A program made the position numbers and the translations under genes. From Variovorax sp. PBS-H4 (GTDB lineage Bacteria > Pseudomonadota > Gammaproteobacteria > Burkholderiales > Burkholderiaceae_C), in NCBI RefSeq assembly GCF_901827205.1, contig NZ_LR594675.1, forward strand, positions 2,542,001 through 2,606,000: 64,000 nucleotides of DNA. Reading direction: 5' to 3'. The stretch's first letter is position 1, and every line of letters starts with the position of its first letter. Below the pieces are notes generated by a model, which had not been told where the DNA came from, did no database searches, and saw only the letters and a program-made list of their open reading frames with translations. Positions 35,911 through 47,987 of the stretch are shown in pieces.

Positions 35911-37437
35911 ATGATCGAAGTCCTCAACAACCTGGCGTTCGGTTTCTCGCACGCCCTCACTTGGCAGAACCTGATGTTCTGCGCCATCGGCTGTACGGTC
36001 GGCACGCTCGTCGGCCTGCTGCCCGGGCTGGGCCCGCTGGCCACCATCAGCCTGCTGCTGCCGCTGACGTATTCCATTCCCACCACCGGCGCGCTGATCA
36101 TGCTGGCCGGCATCTACTACGGCGCGCAGTACGGCGACAGCGTCAGCGCCATCACGATGAAGATCCCGCATGCCAGCAGCATCGTGGCGTGCATCGACGG
36201 CTACGCCATGACGCTCAAGGGCAAGACCGGCCTGGCGCTGTTCACAGCGGGCTTCTCCAGCTTCATCGGCGGCACGGTCGCCATCCTGGTGCTGTCCTTC
36301 CTGGCGCCGATGCTCGGCGAGGTCGCCTTCCTGTTCGGTCCCGCCGACTACTGCGCCATGATGCTCGTGGGCTTCGTGTGCGTGAGCTTCGTCACCACCG
36401 GCAGCCTGCTCAACGGGCTGGCCATGTGCATGATCGGCGTGCTGCTGGGCACCATCGGCACCGACGTCAACAGCGGCATGCTGCGCTTCACGATGGACCT
36501 GCCCTTCCTGACCGACGGTGTGGCGATCGTGAGCATCGCGCTGGGCTGCTTCGGCATCGCCGAGATCACGAAGAACCTCGATGCGAAGGAGGAGCGCTCG
36601 CCCTTCAACGGCAAGATCAACCTCATCCCGACCTGGCCGGAGTTCAAGCGGATCATCCCCAGCGCGCTGCGCGGCAGCGTGATCGGCTCCTTCCTGGGCA
36701 TCCTGCCCGGTGGCGGCCCGGCCATCGCGCAGTTCGCGGCCTACGCGGTCGACAAGAAGCTCAGCAAGTACAAGCACGAGATCGGCACCGGCTGCATCGA
36801 GGGCGTGGCCGGCCAGGCCGCAGCCGACGAAGCCGCCGCGCGCACCAGCTTCATTCCGCTGATGAGCATCGGCATCCCGGAGAACGCGGTGATGGCGCTG
36901 ATGCTGGCGGCCTTCATCATCAAGGGCATCCAACCGGGCCCGAACATGATCGCCAGCCACCCCGAGCTCTTCTGGGGCCTGGTCGCGAGCATGTGGATCG
37001 GCAACGTGTTCCTGCTGGTGCTGAACGTGCCGCTGGTGCGCTACTGGCTGTCGGTGTTCAAGATCCCGTATGTGGTGCTGTTCCCGTCGATCCTGTTCTT
37101 CTGCTGCATCGGTACTTACAGCGTGAACAACAACCTCGACGATGTGCTGATCACGGCAGCCTTCGGCTTCATGGGGTACATGTTCCTGCGGCTGGAACTG
37201 GATGCGGCGCCGCTGATGCTGGGCTTCATCCTGGGGCCGATGCTGGAGGAAAACTTCCGCCGCGCGATGCTGCTGAGCCGCGGGAGCTTCGGGGCCTTCG
37301 TCACGCGGCCGATCAGCGGCACGCTGCTGGGGCTGATCGCGATCTTCGTCACCTGGCAAGTGTTGTCGTTCGTCATCCAGGCGCGGAAGAAGGATGCCGC
37401 TGCGCTCGCGCCCGTGGTGCTGGAGCCGCAGGAGTAG
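35911..37437 (+). CDS. tctA: Tripartite tricarboxylate transporter large permease (TctA family)
   Basis: The 508-residue protein has about twelve helices and the TctA signatures GTLVGLLPGLGPLATISLLLP, YYGAQYGDSVSAI, GILPGGGPAIAQFAAYAVDKK and GPMLEENFRRAMLLSRG. With TctB it moves carboxylic acids delivered by a Bug protein, using the proton or sodium gradient. The binding protein must come from elsewhere, for example the Bug genes at 16.9-18.9 kb or 51.8 kb, or outside the window. A clear terminator follows. Confidence 0.95.
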   Translation: MIEVLNNLAFGFSHALTWQNLMFCAIGCTVGTLVGLLPGLGPLATISLLLPLTYSIPTTGALIMLAGIYYGAQYGDSVSAITMKIPHASSIVACIDGYAMTLKGKTGLALFTAGFSSFIGGTVAILVLSFLAPMLGEVAFLFGPADYCAMMLVGFVCVSFVTTGSLLNGLAMCMIGVLLGTIGTDVNSGMLRFTMDLPFLTDGVAIVSIALGCFGIAEITKNLDAKEERSPFNGKINLIPTWPEFKRIIPSALRGSVIGSFLGILPGGGPAIAQFAAYAVDKKLSKYKHEIGTGCIEGVAGQAAADEAAARTSFIPLMSIGIPENAVMALMLAAFIIKGIQPGPNMIASHPELFWGLVASMWIGNVFLLVLNVPLVRYWLSVFKIPYVVLFPSILFFCCIGTYSVNNNLDDVLITAAFGFMGYMFLRLELDAAPLMLGFILGPMLEENFRRAMLLSRGSFGAFVTRPISGTLLGLIAIFVTWQVLSFVIQARKKDAAALAPVVLEPQE

Positions 37438-37483
37438 CGGCGCTTGCGCGCTTGAACCTGGGCGCGGTTGCCTGCGCCCGACC

Positions 37484-37508
37484 AGCGGCCTTCGGGCCGC
37501 TTCTTTTT
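37484..37508 (+). terminator. Rho-independent terminator after tctA
   Basis: AGCGGCC and GGCCGCT form a 7-bp stem closed by a TTCG tetraloop and followed by TCTTTTT, 46 bp after the tctA stop. This is the clearest terminator in the window. Confidence 0.88.
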
Positions 37509-37588
37509 GTGCGCGGCGTTAGCATGATGGGTTCCGCGCGTGAAAAAGGGCGCCGTGGCGCCCTGGATGTCGAATGCGGTCCGCTGGC

Positions 37589-39355
<1,767 letters not shown>

Positions 39356-39577
39356 TGAGTTCAAACAAGCGCCTTCCACGGCGCAGTGGTATCGGCCCAC
39401 CCGGGCGTCTTGATGACGTCGGGCCAGTAGGGGCTGATGAGGGTCAGGAGTGGAGCGAGAGGGGCCTGGATTCTGGGCCTTCTTCGTCCTCGGCAGAGAG
39501 CCGGTGTTGCGGGCAACTGGACCCGGCAACGGTGTGGATTGTCGCACGACTCGGATGTACCTCCCGAAACTGCGTGT

Positions 39578-40798
39578 TCATCGGCGTGCCAGGTAGACGT
39601 ACATGCCCTGGATGGCTTCGCGCTGGTCTTCGCGGATCGGGGCACGAACCAGCTGCACGAGATCGAACCCGTACCGCGCGGCCAGGGCGCGCAGGTAGCG
39701 TTCGGAGTGCGCATAGCGCAGGCTCGGCAGCAGCTCGAAGTCGGCGGCTTCGCTGGAGCTGCACTCGGCCGAAAAGCAGAAGAGCCCCCGCGGAGCCATG
39801 GCCCGGCCGAGCGCCGCGAAGACCGCTTGGAGGTCGCCGACATAGATGAAGACATCCGCCGCCGTGACCAGGTCGTAGCGCTCGTCCGTGCCTTTCAGGT
39901 GGTCCGCGATTTCTGCGTGCACCAGTTGGTCGTACAAGCCGAGGGCCTGTGCCTTCTCCAGCATCAGACTCGACAGGTCGACGCCCGTGAGCCTTTGCGT
40001 CATCGGCTTGAGCAAGGGCGCGCAGAGCCCGGTGCCGCAGCCCAGGTCGAGCGTGGAGCGAAAAGAGCTGCGGCCCAACGCGGAAACATGCCGGACCAGC
40101 GTGCTGTGGGCTCGGTAGCCCAGCACGCCCACCAAATGCGCCTCGAACTGTTCGGCGTAGTCGTCGAAGAGCGTTTCGACATAGTGGCTTGGTGCTGAAG
40201 GCGGAACGGGCTGCGCCGAGACGGAGGCGAGGTAGTAGCGGTGCAGTTCGGGATCGGCGCCGTGGGTTATCGCTTGCCTGAACGCCTCGGCGGCCTCGTC
40301 GTTGCGCTTCATCTCGCGCAGGATGCCCCCGCGGTTGCTCCAGGCCTGGGCCAGGCCGGGGTCGGCCGCCAGCGCGCGTTCGTAGGAGGCGAGGGCGCGT
40401 TCGGGCTGGTCCAGCGCCTGCAGGGTCTGGCCGTGGCGCAGCCACGGTTCCGCGGCGCCCGGCGGGCCGAGCGCCAGCAATCGCTCGTAGCCGAGCAGGG
40501 CCTCCTGATGGCGATTCAACTGTCCGAGGGCGCTCGCTTTGTGGAACCAGGCATCCGCGTTGTCGGCCTCGAGCGCCAGCACCTGCTCCGCTGTCGCCAA
40601 CGCATCCTGCGGGCGTGAGAGCTTCAACTGGGTCGCGGCGAGATTGACCAGGGTGGAGACGCGGCCCGGAAGCAAGGCCAGCGAAGACAGGAAGCGCTGC
40701 TCGGCGGCGTCGAAGCGGCCTTGCTCGAAGTCCTGCAGCCCTTCGAGGAACAGTTTGCGGGCCTGTTGGAAGGCTTCTTCAGTGGGCGTTGCGCACAT
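39578..40798 (-). CDS. TPR-repeat protein fused to a SAM-dependent methyltransferase
   Basis: The 406-residue protein has TPR-like helices from about residue 7 to 180 (for example QPERALASYERALAADPGLAQAWSNRG) and a C-terminal class I methyltransferase with the SAM loop LDLGCGTGLCAP (251-262) and motif II/III VTAADVFIYVGDL. The TPR part probably binds a protein partner or substrate; I cannot name the target. It is divergent from ettA with 240 bp between starts. Confidence 0.88.
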   Translation of the reverse strand: MCATPTEEAFQQARKLFLEGLQDFEQGRFDAAEQRFLSSLALLPGRVSTLVNLAATQLKLSRPQDALATAEQVLALEADNADAWFHKASALGQLNRHQEALLGYERLLALGPPGAAEPWLRHGQTLQALDQPERALASYERALAADPGLAQAWSNRGGILREMKRNDEAAEAFRQAITHGADPELHRYYLASVSAQPVPPSAPSHYVETLFDDYAEQFEAHLVGVLGYRAHSTLVRHVSALGRSSFRSTLDLGCGTGLCAPLLKPMTQRLTGVDLSSLMLEKAQALGLYDQLVHAEIADHLKGTDERYDLVTAADVFIYVGDLQAVFAALGRAMAPRGLFCFSAECSSSEAADFELLPSLRYAHSERYLRALAARYGFDLVQLVRAPIREDQREAIQGMYVYLARR

Positions 40799-41037
40799 GG
40801 TGGGGAAGGGCTCGGCCGGTGTGGAAGGTCTGGCAACCCGGGATTGCCGGAGAATAGCAGCGGCTTCATCCGCCTTGGAAGGGCCTGCGTTAGACTCGGC
40901 GACAGACCCGGTCGGAAATCGCGCTGCAGCAGCAAGCGCATGCCAGAAGGCGGATTCGCACTCGATCCTTGCGCAAGATCGGTGCCCCGGTTTTCCCACC
41001 ACCCCGTGCAGCCCACATCATCGGACACCAGATAGCC

Positions 41038-42699
<1,662 letters not shown>

Positions 42700-42725
42700 A
42701 AAACGGCGCCTGCGCAGAGTGAGGC

Positions 42726-42748
42726 GAGTCCGAGCTTTCGCCGGACTC
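42726..42748. other. Hairpin between convergent ettA and TAXI genes
   Basis: GAGTCCG and CGGACTC enclose a 9-base loop, 27 bp after ettA and 6 bp before the end of the convergent gene. There is no T run, so termination is uncertain. Confidence 0.35.
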
Positions 42749-42753
42749 AGCGC

Positions 42754-44118
42754 TCAGTTCAGTGCTTCGGTGGATTGGCGCGCAGCCTGCGGCATTCGCG
42801 CCAGCACCCGCTTGCGCACCGCGTAGATGTTGTTGCGCAGCGCGTAGAGCTCTTCGGCGTACGAGAGCGGCACCGCCACCTTGTTGACCACGCGGTCAAG
42901 GTTGTCAAGCTCCTCGATGAGTGCCTCGCGATCGCCCTTGCCGGATTCCAGCTTGTTCTCGACCTCGCGCAGTCGCGCATACCAGCGGAACACGCGCCGG
43001 CGCACCCGGAACTGGTACAGCGGCGGCACCACGCGGCTGAGCGGCAGCATCAGCACCAGCAGGCCGCCCAGCACCAGCCACATCCGCTCCACCAGGTTGC
43101 TGGCCCAGAAGGGCAGGTAGCGCTGCCAGAAAGGCGGCGTGCCGTTGATGGCGCGGTCGCCTTCGGGGCTCACGGGCAACTCGCTGGTGCGTGTATTGGG
43201 AAAGTCGCGTGCGCTGTTGAACCAGCCTGCGCCGCTGTGCAGGGTCTGCGCGGCTTGCGCGAAGAGTTGGCGCAGGGCGGGATGCGTCCTCTCGCGCGCC
43301 AGCAGCGAAGTCGTGGCCGCAAGCAGCGGCTCGTCCTGCGGCGGCAGGTCGGTCGCGAGGTCGACCACGCCGCGCGGCAGCGTGACAGGCTGCAGGAATG
43401 CGAAGCGCCGCGAATAGGCGTCGCTCTGCTTGAAGTCCATGAGCCGGATGTCCGGCGCGCGCAGCAGCCGCTGCACCAGGGGCGATTGCGGCGCCGAGGC
43501 CAGCACGACCACGTCGAGCAGCCCCGCCTCCAGGGCTTCCGTGGCGGGCGCCTGTTCGAGGTTGGACAGCTGCAGCGCCTGGGGGTCCATGTGGTTGGCG
43601 AGGAACATCCGTTCCATGACCTCGGGCACGCCGCTGCCGGGCTTGTCGACGTTGACGCGCAGGTCCTTGAACTGGGTGAGCGAGGTCAGACGCGCGTTCT
43701 TGCGGTCGATCGTGCGGGCCGCGTCGGCGCGGTAGAAGAACCAGAGCGGTTCGTAGAACAGGCTGCCCAGCGAGGTCAGCCCTGCGGCCTCGTCCGCGAC
43801 CGGATCGGCACTGCCGCCGCGCACAAAGCCGACGTCGGCGCCACCGCTGCGCAGCAGCTGCAGGTTGTCCTGCGAGCCATTCGTGGGCTTCAACTCGACT
43901 TCGATGCCGTTCGTCTTGAGCGCCGCCGCATAGCGCCTGCCGAATTCCGCGTAGGCGCTCCCCGAGGGACCGGTGGCGAGCGTCACGCGCTTGGGCGGTT
44001 GCGGGTCGAGCCACCAGTAGGCGGCGATCAGGAGGCCGATCACGAGGAACACCACCGGCCCGGCGGAGGCGATCAGGTCGCGGATCGAAAGGAGGATGAG
44101 GCGGAGGGTACGGGGCAT
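42754..44118 (-). CDS. TAXI-family TRAP-type binding protein, membrane-anchored
   Basis: The product of about 454 residues has an N-terminal membrane helix (AGPVVFLVIGLLIAAYWWL), a TAXI periplasmic domain starting VTLATGPSGSAYAEFGRRYA with NGSQDNLQLLRSGGADVGFV, then a second helix near residue 345 (MWLVLGGLLVLMLPLS) and a cytosolic coiled C-terminal part. Unlike soluble TAXI proteins it is tethered at both ends of the binding domain and no DctQM genes are adjacent, so it may sense rather than transport. The start could also be the codon at 44166, 16 residues upstream; neither has a good ribosome site. Confidence 0.85.
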   Translation of the reverse strand: MPRTLRLILLSIRDLIASAGPVVFLVIGLLIAAYWWLDPQPPKRVTLATGPSGSAYAEFGRRYAAALKTNGIEVELKPTNGSQDNLQLLRSGGADVGFVRGGSADPVADEAAGLTSLGSLFYEPLWFFYRADAARTIDRKNARLTSLTQFKDLRVNVDKPGSGVPEVMERMFLANHMDPQALQLSNLEQAPATEALEAGLLDVVVLASAPQSPLVQRLLRAPDIRLMDFKQSDAYSRRFAFLQPVTLPRGVVDLATDLPPQDEPLLAATTSLLARERTHPALRQLFAQAAQTLHSGAGWFNSARDFPNTRTSELPVSPEGDRAINGTPPFWQRYLPFWASNLVERMWLVLGGLLVLMLPLSRVVPPLYQFRVRRRVFRWYARLREVENKLESGKGDREALIEELDNLDRVVNKVAVPLSYAEELYALRNNIYAVRKRVLARMPQAARQSTEALN

Positions 44119-44236
44119 GCAGGAGACGGGAGGGGGCTTGGACGCGTCGGGCGCGCGGGAGCGCATTTTGATTGGCTTTTTGTGCGGGCTCCGTTACAAA
44201 GCGCGTGCGAATTCAGGGAGCACGAATGAAAATGCC

Positions 44237-44419
44237 AACCTCAGCGGACGCATTGGCCGGGGCTGCCCGGCTCGCGATGTCCAACCCGACAGCGCCCGCG
44301 TCGAGGATGCCGCGCGGCTGGCCTCGGTGCACGAGGAAATAGCCCGCATGCCGATGGGCTACAGCACGCACTCCGAGGCCGAACAAGAGCGGGACGACGC
44401 CCGCGAACCCGGCGCCTAG
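44237..44419 (+). pseudogene. Fragment of a peptidase-containing (CvaB-like) ABC exporter
   Basis: The frame encodes NLSGRIG, then DVQPDSARVEDAARLASVHE and EIARMPMGYSTH. In bacteriocin-type exporters with an N-terminal C39 peptidase, the ATPase domain has the colinear block LxGSIxxNIxxFD..PDxxRVxxxARLAxxHxxIxxMPMGYxTxVGDMGSxLSGGQ. The fragment matches that block for about 44 codons and breaks off just before VGDMGS; Walker A and signature motifs are absent. It is therefore a remnant without ABC function, ended by a stop at 44417 that overlaps the stop of the small convergent gene. Confidence 0.65.
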
Positions 44420-44607
44420 CGCCAGACGTAATGACCGGGAACGCGCCGTCCATGCTCCCGGTGTGCAGGCACCCAGACCTTGTGCTTGCGGTGGTGAGGC
44501 ATGACGTGGTGGCGTTCCATGCGGGATTGCGGCGACGGATGCGCGGGCTGTGCCAGGGCAGTGGCCGACACGGCGCAGGCGGCGAGGGCGAGAAGGATCT
44601 TCTTCAT
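44416..44607 (-). CDS. Small secreted His/Arg-rich protein
   Basis: The 63-residue product has a signal peptide (MKKILLALAACAVSATALAQ) and a short mature part rich in His and Arg, ending in RKHKVWVPAHREHGRRVPGHYVWR. The repeated W/Y-VPAH/GH pattern resembles small periplasmic proteins with YxWxxGHW-type motifs seen in Burkholderiales. AGGAAATCAAAC precedes the ATG. Function is unknown; metal binding by the His residues is possible. Confidence 0.75.
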   Translation of the reverse strand: MKKILLALAACAVSATALAQPAHPSPQSRMERHHVMPHHRKHKVWVPAHREHGRRVPGHYVWR

Positions 44608-44726
44608 GTTTGATTTCCTTGGATGAAGTATGAGTGCTCGAATCGGCACCCCGTAAGGCTAAGGCTTTTTCACGCCGCCATGTAGGCGCAGGGCAGTGTT
44701 GACTTGGGTGCAGGCGCACCCGTCGA

Positions 44727-45755
44727 TCAGCCCAGCTCCGAAGCGCTCGGGAAAACGCTTTCCCCGACCCGCACCGTGCGCGCCGCGCGCACCGCTCGCA
44801 GCGTCGCCCTGGCCACGACTTCGGCCGCCATCGTGCCCAGCACCGTCATCCCCGGCGCGTCGCCCGCGAGCGGCACGCGTCCTGTAGCGAGTGCGAACAG
44901 GGTGTCGCCGTCGCTCATGGTGTGCACCGGATTGATCGCGCGCGCGAGCCCATCGTGGGCCACGGCCGCCAGGCGGTTGGCCTGCACCTTGGTCAGCACG
45001 GCATCGGTTGCGACCACCCCGACCGTGGTGTTGGTGCCGGCGAGCAGGGGTTTGGGCAACTCGCCGCGCAGCAGGGCGCGCCGGGTGTCGAGCAGTGCGC
45101 GCCCGTCTTCAGTGCGAGCACCCGCCACGACTTGCGCCGTGTCCGGGTCCAGCACGTCGCCGAGCGCGTTGCAGGCGATGAGTGCGCCCACGGTCACGCC
45201 GTTGACAGTGAGCGAGGCGGTGCCGATTCCGCCCTTCATTGCCCGGTGCACGCCGAACAGCTTGCCCACCAGTGCGCCGCTGCCGGCGCCCGCATTGCCT
45301 TCGGCCGGCGCGGCGGTCGACGCGGCGTCGCAGGCCGCATAGCCGGCTGCCGCATCGGGCCGGATGCGCGGATCGCCGACAGGCAGATCGAACAGCACGG
45401 CGGCAGGCACGATCGGCAAGGTGCCGAAGCGCACGTCGAGGCCGATGCCGCGTTCCTCGAGCCAGCGCATCGCGCCCTCGGCCGCGGCCAGTCCCCACGC
45501 GCTGCCGCCGGCGAGCATCACGGCATGGACCTGCTGGACCAGGTTGCCGGGCGCGAGCAGGTCGGTCTCGCGGGTGCCGGGCGCAGCGCCGCGCACGTCC
45601 ACGCCGGCCACCGCGCCCTCGCGTGTCAGGATCACGGTGCAGCCGGTAGGCCGGCGCGGATCGCTGAAATGGCCGACCTCGATGCCGGAGACGTCGGTAA
45701 TGGCGCCTGCGTTCGGCGCCGGGAAAGAGGAGGACGAAGAAGACTGCTGGGACAT
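44727..45755 (-). CDS. P1 family (DmpA-type) peptidase
   Basis: The 342-residue protein is of the N-terminal-nucleophile P1/S58 aminopeptidase family: GAITDVSGIEVGHFSDP at the start, LAGGSAWGLAAAEGAM in the middle, and the autoprocessing site expected at GTNTTVGVVATDA, where the Thr following Asn would become the new N-terminus. DmpA releases D- or L-amino acids and beta-peptides. It is a stand-alone gene with a Ser-rich N-terminus. Confidence 0.9.
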   Translation of the reverse strand: MSQQSSSSSSFPAPNAGAITDVSGIEVGHFSDPRRPTGCTVILTREGAVAGVDVRGAAPGTRETDLLAPGNLVQQVHAVMLAGGSAWGLAAAEGAMRWLEERGIGLDVRFGTLPIVPAAVLFDLPVGDPRIRPDAAAGYAACDAASTAAPAEGNAGAGSGALVGKLFGVHRAMKGGIGTASLTVNGVTVGALIACNALGDVLDPDTAQVVAGARTEDGRALLDTRRALLRGELPKPLLAGTNTTVGVVATDAVLTKVQANRLAAVAHDGLARAINPVHTMSDGDTLFALATGRVPLAGDAPGMTVLGTMAAEVVARATLRAVRAARTVRVGESVFPSASELG

Positions 45756-45788
45756 CGCCCGACGATTATGGAACCGTGTGCGGGCGTC

Positions 45789-46433
45789 TCAGGCGCGTTT
45801 CGTGTGCCCGGCGCCGGCGCGGCCCAACTCGCCGCGCGCCTGCCGCAGCACCGACCATCCGCCGCTGAGCGCGAGTGCCGACATCACCGCGGCCACCGCG
45901 AGATCGGGCCAGCCCGAACCGGTGCCGAACACGCCGAGAGCCGCCAGCATCACGGCCACGTTGCCGATCGCATCGTTGCGCGAGCACAACCAGACGCTGC
46001 GCATGTTGGCATCGCCCTCGCGGAAAGCGTAGAGCAGCACCGCGACCGCCACGTTCACCCCGAGGGCCAGGGTGCCCACGAGCCCCATGGTGAGCGCCTC
46101 GGGCGGGACACCCTGCATGGCCGACCACAGCGTCTTGCCGGCGACGAAGAGGCCGAAGCCGACCATGCTGAGGCCCTTGAGCACGGCCGCGCGCGCACGC
46201 CAGGCCAGGCCCATCGAGAGCACAGCCAGGGTCACGCCGTAGTTCGCCGCGTCGCCGAAGAAGTCGATGGCATCGGCGAGGAGAGAGACCGAGCCCGAAC
46301 GGAAACCCGCGCCGATCTCGATCGCGAACATGGCCGCGTTGAGCGCCAGTGCGATCCACAGCACGCGACGGTAGCGCGGCGTGTCGGAGGCCGTGAGGTG
46401 TTCGTGGTCGTGTTCGCAGCAGCTTGCAGCCAT
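45789..46433 (-). CDS. Cation diffusion facilitator-type metal exporter, short form
   Basis: The 214-residue protein has a metal-rich start (CCEHDHEH) and six helices with the paired acidic sites of CDF exporters, LLADAIDFFGDAANY in helix 2 and WLCSRNDAIGNVAV in helix 5. The C-terminal cytoplasmic dimerisation domain (about 80-90 residues in CzcD/ZitB) is missing, as in other short CDF proteins. It is divergent from a Cd/Pb-type MerR gene, so it probably exports a heavy metal induced through that regulator. Confidence 0.88.
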   Translation of the reverse strand: MAASCCEHDHEHLTASDTPRYRRVLWIALALNAAMFAIEIGAGFRSGSVSLLADAIDFFGDAANYGVTLAVLSMGLAWRARAAVLKGLSMVGFGLFVAGKTLWSAMQGVPPEALTMGLVGTLALGVNVAVAVLLYAFREGDANMRSVWLCSRNDAIGNVAVMLAALGVFGTGSGWPDLAVAAVMSALALSGGWSVLRQARGELGRAGAGHTKRA

Positions 46434-46451
46434 GGTTTCTCCAGTGATGGC

Positions 46452-46485
46452 ACTATTGGAAAGGTTGAAGTCACTGGAAGGTCAA
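46452..46485 (-). promoter_or_regulatory. Candidate MerR-controlled promoter of the CDF gene
   Basis: On the minus strand a TTGACC -35 element is followed by CTTCCAGTGACTTCAACC and then an AT-rich CCAATAGT. MerR-type promoters have a long spacer of 19-20 bp over a dyad; here the -10 assignment is unclear (spacing 20-22 bp) and the dyad is imperfect. Confidence 0.35.
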
Positions 46486-46488
46486 GCC

Positions 46489-46962
46489 ATGCCGCTCGCA
46501 AACCCGCCAGGGGAACAGGGTTACCGTATCGGCGAGGCCGCCGCAAGAAGCGGCCTGAGCGCCACCAACATCCGCTACTACGAAAAGGAAGGCCTCGTCG
46601 AGCCGCAGGCGCGCGGCGACAACAGCTACCGCTTCTACACCGACGCCGACGTGCATCGCCTGCGCTTCATCCGCCTGTGCCGTGCGATGGACATGTCGCT
46701 GGACGAGGTGCGCGCGCTGCTCGGCCTGGACCTGCGCAGCAAGGCGGATTGCGCCGCGGCGAGCGTGGCGCTCGATGCGCACCTCGGCCATGTGCGCGAG
46801 CGGCTGCGCGAGCTGCGTTCGCTCGAAAAAGACCTGATCGCGCTGCGCGACTGCTGCGACGGAAGCGATGCGCACTGCCACATCATCGAGGCGCTGCACG
46901 CGCGCGCCGATGCGCAGCCTGCTGGCGAGGCACCGGGGACGCGGGCCACGCGGCACGTCTAG
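46489..46962 (+). CDS. MerR family regulator, Cd(II)/Pb(II)-responsive type
   Basis: The 157-residue protein has a MerR winged helix (YRIGEAAARSGLSATNIRYYEKEGLV), the dimer helix and a C-terminal metal site. Cys88, Cys122 and Cys130 are spaced 34 and 8, very close to the three-cysteine pattern of CadR/PbrR (about 35 and 7-9), with an extra Cys123 and His129/131 nearby. It should activate the divergent CDF exporter gene when metal is bound. The ATG at 46489 is preferred; an upstream in-frame start would run across the promoter. Confidence 0.9.
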   Translation: MPLANPPGEQGYRIGEAAARSGLSATNIRYYEKEGLVEPQARGDNSYRFYTDADVHRLRFIRLCRAMDMSLDEVRALLGLDLRSKADCAAASVALDAHLGHVRERLRELRSLEKDLIALRDCCDGSDAHCHIIEALHARADAQPAGEAPGTRATRHV

Positions 46963-46982
46963 CGTGGTCGCTTCCAGGGCGC

Positions 46983-47987
46983 TCAGGGCTTCGCAGCCGC
47001 CGGCAGCCCAAGCCCGCGCTCGCGCATCAGGTCGCGCAGCAGCGCGGGGTCGTCGGTGATGATGCCGTCCACCTGCCAGTCCATCAGCTTGGCCATGTCG
47101 GCGCGCTGGTTCACCGTCCAGGGCACCACCTGGAAGCCCAGCGCCTGCGCCTCCCGGACCTGTGCGGCCGTGAGGTCGTTGAAGGCGGGCGACCAGATCA
47201 CCTTGCCCGGGCTCGTGCCGGCGGCGGCCTTCACCAGCCGCGGCGCCGAGCCGAAGTCCTGGAGCCGCAGGCCCGAAGTCCAGCGCGCGTCCCTGAGCGT
47301 GCGGGCAGTGGTGAGATAGGCGCGCTGCAACTGCGGCGCCCACTGGCCGACCAGTGCCAGCGTGCGCCAGTCGAAGCTCTGCACGGTCACCCGTGGCCCC
47401 ACGTCTGCCTTGTCGATCTCCGCGAGGAGCGCGCGCACCATCTGTTCAGGTGCTGCGGTCTCGTCGGGGCGTGAGGGGTCGAGCTTGGTCTCGATGTTGA
47501 AGCGAACCTGCGTGGCGTTGCGCGCGCGCACCCGATCGAAAAGCGCGGCCAATGCCGGAATGCGTTCGCCGTCTCGCGGCACTTGCAGCGCGAACTGCTT
47601 GCCGTAGGGCGTCGTCGGGTCGATGCGACCGACATCGTAGGCCTGCAGTTGCGAGAACGTCAGGCTGTGGATCGCCGGACCCTTGGCAGCGAGGAAGGCG
47701 CCATTCGCGCCGCGCGTATGGTCGGGGTTGAGTACCGTGTCGTGCGAAATGACCACGACGCCGTCGGCCGTGAGTCCGATGTCGAGCTCGAGGGTGCTGA
47801 CGCCGATGTCCATCGCGTTGTCGAAAGCGGCTAGCGTGTTTTCCGGTGCGAGCGCGCGGCCGCCACGGTGGGCCTGGAGGTCGAAGTCGCGCATCGCGCC
47901 TGGGCTCGCCGCAGAGCAGCCCGCGAGCCACAGTGCCGCAGCCAGCCACGCCGCGGGCAAGCGAAGCGAGGCTAGTTCGCGAAACAC
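46983..47987 (-). CDS. glpQ: Glycerophosphodiester phosphodiesterase, lipoprotein
   Basis: The product of about 334 residues has the GDPD motifs QAHRGGRALAPENTLAAF (catalytic His, metal Glu), ELDIGLTADGVVVISHD and VVPWTVN near the end. A lipobox LAGC marks it as a periplasmic lipoprotein. It cleaves glycerophosphodiesters to glycerol 3-phosphate and an alcohol. No ATG precedes the signal peptide closely; the best start is the GTG at 47987, which lies at the edge of repeat B2 (TTCCGCGGTGTT), so the repeat seems to supply the start region. Confidence 0.88.
   Translation of the reverse strand: MFRELASLRLPAAWLAAALWLAGCSAASPGAMRDFDLQAHRGGRALAPENTLAAFDNAMDIGVSTLELDIGLTADGVVVISHDTVLNPDHTRGANGAFLAAKGPAIHSLTFSQLQAYDVGRIDPTTPYGKQFALQVPRDGERIPALAALFDRVRARNATQVRFNIETKLDPSRPDETAAPEQMVRALLAEIDKADVGPRVTVQSFDWRTLALVGQWAPQLQRAYLTTARTLRDARWTSGLRLQDFGSAPRLVKAAAGTSPGKVIWSPAFNDLTAAQVREAQALGFQVVPWTVNQRADMAKLMDWQVDGIITDDPALLRDLMRERGLGLPAAAKP

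Noticed and set aside
39356..39577. The 222-bp gap between rhlE and the TPR-methyltransferase
   Set aside because: No conserved ORF, hairpin with T run or RNA motif could be supported.
44226..44342. A 38-codon ORF starting ATGAAAATG on the plus strand
   Set aside because: It overlaps the exporter relic in another frame and has no recognisable sequence; the relic frame explains the conservation better.
44922..47474. An 850-codon open frame on the plus strand over the P1 peptidase, CDF, MerR and glpQ genes
   Set aside because: It crosses four genes with clear family matches in other frames and has an Arg/His/Gln-rich composition typical of shadow frames.
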